From the NCBI RefSeq assembly GCF_009496285.1, contig NZ_WIJK01000031.1, positions 1 to 18,361 on the forward strand: a stretch of DNA of 18,361 bases, read 5' to 3'. The translations under genes were made by a program, and so were the position numbers. Below, piece by piece: positions 17,236 to 18,361 of this stretch (the first letter of the stretch is position 1; every line of letters starts with the position of its first letter). The notes under the pieces are model-generated. The model saw nothing but the letters and a program-made list of their open reading frames with translations, made no database searches and was not told the origin of the DNA. Origin of the DNA: Streptococcus mitis (GTDB lineage Bacteria; Bacillota; Bacilli; Lactobacillales; Streptococcaceae).

Positions 17236-18015
17236 ATGACAAAACACATTCAATGGGACGGAACACTTTCACAAGAAGGCTATGACATTTTAAAAGGTGA
17301 GGGCGGATGTATTGTTTGCCCTACAAAAGTTGGTTACATCATCATGACTAGCGATAAGGCAGGTCTTGAACGTAAGTTTGAAGCCAAAGAACGTAGTCGT
17401 AACAAACCAGGCGTAGTCCTCTGTGGAAGCATGGATGAGCTTCGCGCTTTAGCTCAACTCAACCCTGAAATCGAAGCCTTCTATCAAAAACATTGGGATG
17501 AAGATATTCTTCTTGGTTGTATTCTTCCTTGGAAACCAGAAGCCTTTGAGAAATTGAAAGTATACGGTGATGGCCGTGAAGAACTCATGACTGACGTTCG
17601 TGGAACGAGCTGCTTTGTTATCAAATTTGGGAAAGCTGGTGAACAGTTAGCTGCCAAACTTTGGGAAGAAGGGAAAATGGTCTACGCTTCATCTGCAAAC
17701 CCATCTGGAAAAGGAAATCGTGGTAAGGTTGAAGGTATCGGTCAACGTATCGAAGGAGCAGTGGACCTTGTTATAGAAGCTGACGACTATGTTGCTTCAA
17801 TCCAGCCAGACAAAACAGTTGAAACTCGCTACGAGCAAGGTGTGATGGTGTCTATGGTTGATAAAGACGGCAAACTCATCCCAGAACAAGGAGGAGCACG
17901 CTCAACTTCACCAGCTCCAGTTGTTATCCGTAAAGGGCTTGACATTGATAAAATCATGATGCACCTGTCAGATACCTTTAACTCATGGGACTACCGTCAA
18001 GGGGAGTATTATTAG
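17236..18015 (+). CDS. divergent YrdC/Sua5-like protein at the end of the leu operon
   Basis: The 259-residue protein looks like a Sua5/YciO/YrdC/YwlC-family member. That family includes enzymes making threonylcarbamoyl-AMP for tRNA t6A. Related motifs are visible: PTKVGYIIM (29-37) where the family usually has PT-D-T-V-YGL, AKERSRNKPG (50-59) for the K-x-R...KP substrate loop, and ASSANPSG (151-158) for the SAN-x-SG nucleotide motif. It is longer than TsaC and lacks a recognisable Sua5 C-terminal domain. Its last 30 residues (IRKGLDIDKIMMHLSD..) look extra. The ribosome site AAAAGGA lies 27 bases after leuD, and no promoter or terminator intervenes, so it is probably co-transcribed with leu. 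It is most likely a paralogue rather than the housekeeping enzyme; its substrate is unknown. Confidence 0.7.
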   Translation: MTKHIQWDGTLSQEGYDILKGEGGCIVCPTKVGYIIMTSDKAGLERKFEAKERSRNKPGVVLCGSMDELRALAQLNPEIEAFYQKHWDEDILLGCILPWKPEAFEKLKVYGDGREELMTDVRGTSCFVIKFGKAGEQLAAKLWEEGKMVYASSANPSGKGNRGKVEGIGQRIEGAVDLVIEADDYVASIQPDKTVETRYEQGVMVSMVDKDGKLIPEQGGARSTSPAPVVIRKGLDIDKIMMHLSDTFNSWDYRQGEYY

Positions 18016-18035
18016 GATGTAGAAGAAGTGAGGTT

Positions 18036-18190
18036 TATACTCTTCGAAAATCTCTTCAAACCACGTCAGCGTCGCCTTACCGTAGATATATGTAACTGAC
18101 TTCGTCAGTCTTATCTACAACCTCAAAGCAGTGCTTTGAGCAGCCTGCGGCTAGCTTCCTAGTTTGCTCTTTGATTTTAAATGAGTATTA
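18036..18190 (+). repeat. BOX element (boxA-boxB-boxC), boxA end on the left
   Basis: This repeat of about 155 bases runs from TATACTCTTCG to GAGTATTA. It has the boxA core CGTCAGCGTCGCCTTACCGT, the boxB dyad ACTGAC-TTC-GTCAGT and the boxC dyad CTCAAAGCAGTGCTTTGAG. It starts 20 bases after the stop of the YrdC-like gene. It is the inverted counterpart of the copy at 10075-10228. No separate terminator is visible for the leu operon, so BOX stem-loops may serve as the end of the transcript. Confidence 0.95.
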
Positions 18191-18235
18191 AATTGTGATA
18201 AGTTGAGTTAATTGGATTAAGAACCTCAAAAAAAC

Positions 18236-18361
18236 GGCTCTATAATATTTGTAGTGGTTAAATCCCCTATAGATATTATGGAGCCTATTTTGTTGTAGAA
18301 AAAAAGTCCCATATGACCTATAATGAAAAGCGACAAAACAACTCATTAGAAAGATTCATAT
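18236..18361 (+). mobile_element. probable left end of an ISL3-type insertion sequence (truncated by window edge)
   Basis: A 22-base sequence GGCTCTATAATATTTGTAGTGG (18236-18257, shown in two parts: GGCTCTATAATA then TTTGTAGTGG) is followed after 6 bases by its near-perfect inverted copy (18264-18285), with one mismatch and two G-U pairs. A GGCTCT terminus and the AT-rich leader ending in TTCATAT at the window edge resemble the 5' end of ISL3/IS1167-type elements of streptococci. The next base outside the window would have to be G to give a transposase ATG. The transposase itself is not visible, so the family is a recollection, not a proof. Confidence 0.5.

Overview
The window looks like chromosomal DNA of a Mitis-group Streptococcus (S. 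mitis, S. oralis, S. infantis or a close pneumococcal relative). Four things suggest this. The Ldh, GyrA, SrtA, Asd, DapA, DprA, TopA and Leu proteins read like near-copies of the pneumococcal ones. dprA has an exact competence (SigX) cin-box. There are two BOX repeats of the pneumococcal A-B-C type. The sequence is AT-rich with strong AAGGAG ribosome sites. The gene order is not quite the S. pneumoniae order as I remember it: there gyrA/srtA, asd/dapA and dprA/topA/leu are not contiguous. The exact species is therefore an inference.

Layout. 1-160: edge of a minus-strand gene with two compact hairpins, possibly an insertion-sequence end. 206-1192: ldh (minus), with a terminator, promoter and possible cre site, divergent from gyrA. 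1386-4597: gyrA-srtA operon ending in a strong terminator. 4650-6870: asd-dapA, the lysine/diaminopimelate branch, with two CodY-box-like sequences around its promoter. 6878-7780: dprA behind a cin-box. 7899-9986: topA. 10075-10228: BOX element. 10242-12027: a DUF454 membrane protein, a CutC-family protein and an MmcQ/YjbR-family protein. 12085-18015: the leucine operon leuA-leuB-(DUF1294)-leuC-leuD followed by a divergent YrdC/Sua5-like gene. 18036-18190: a second BOX element in inverted orientation. 18236-18361: probable left end of an ISL3-type insertion sequence running off the window.

Function. The block combines fermentation (lactate), DNA topology (gyrase A and topoisomerase I), surface-protein anchoring (sortase A), competence/recombination (DprA) and amino-acid synthesis. 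The main regulatory story is nitrogen and branched-chain amino-acid control. CodY-like boxes sit at both the asd and leu promoters. The leu operon also has a complete leader-peptide attenuator: a 17-residue peptide with three consecutive Leu codons, competing stems and a 14-bp terminator.

Most genes are ordinary core genes. The parts that deserve a second look are the leu leader, the two uncharacterised genes embedded in the leu operon (DUF1294 and YrdC-like), the hairpin between the ribosome site and start codon of the MmcQ-like gene, and the inverted BOX pair. I did not find a clearly new multi-gene system.
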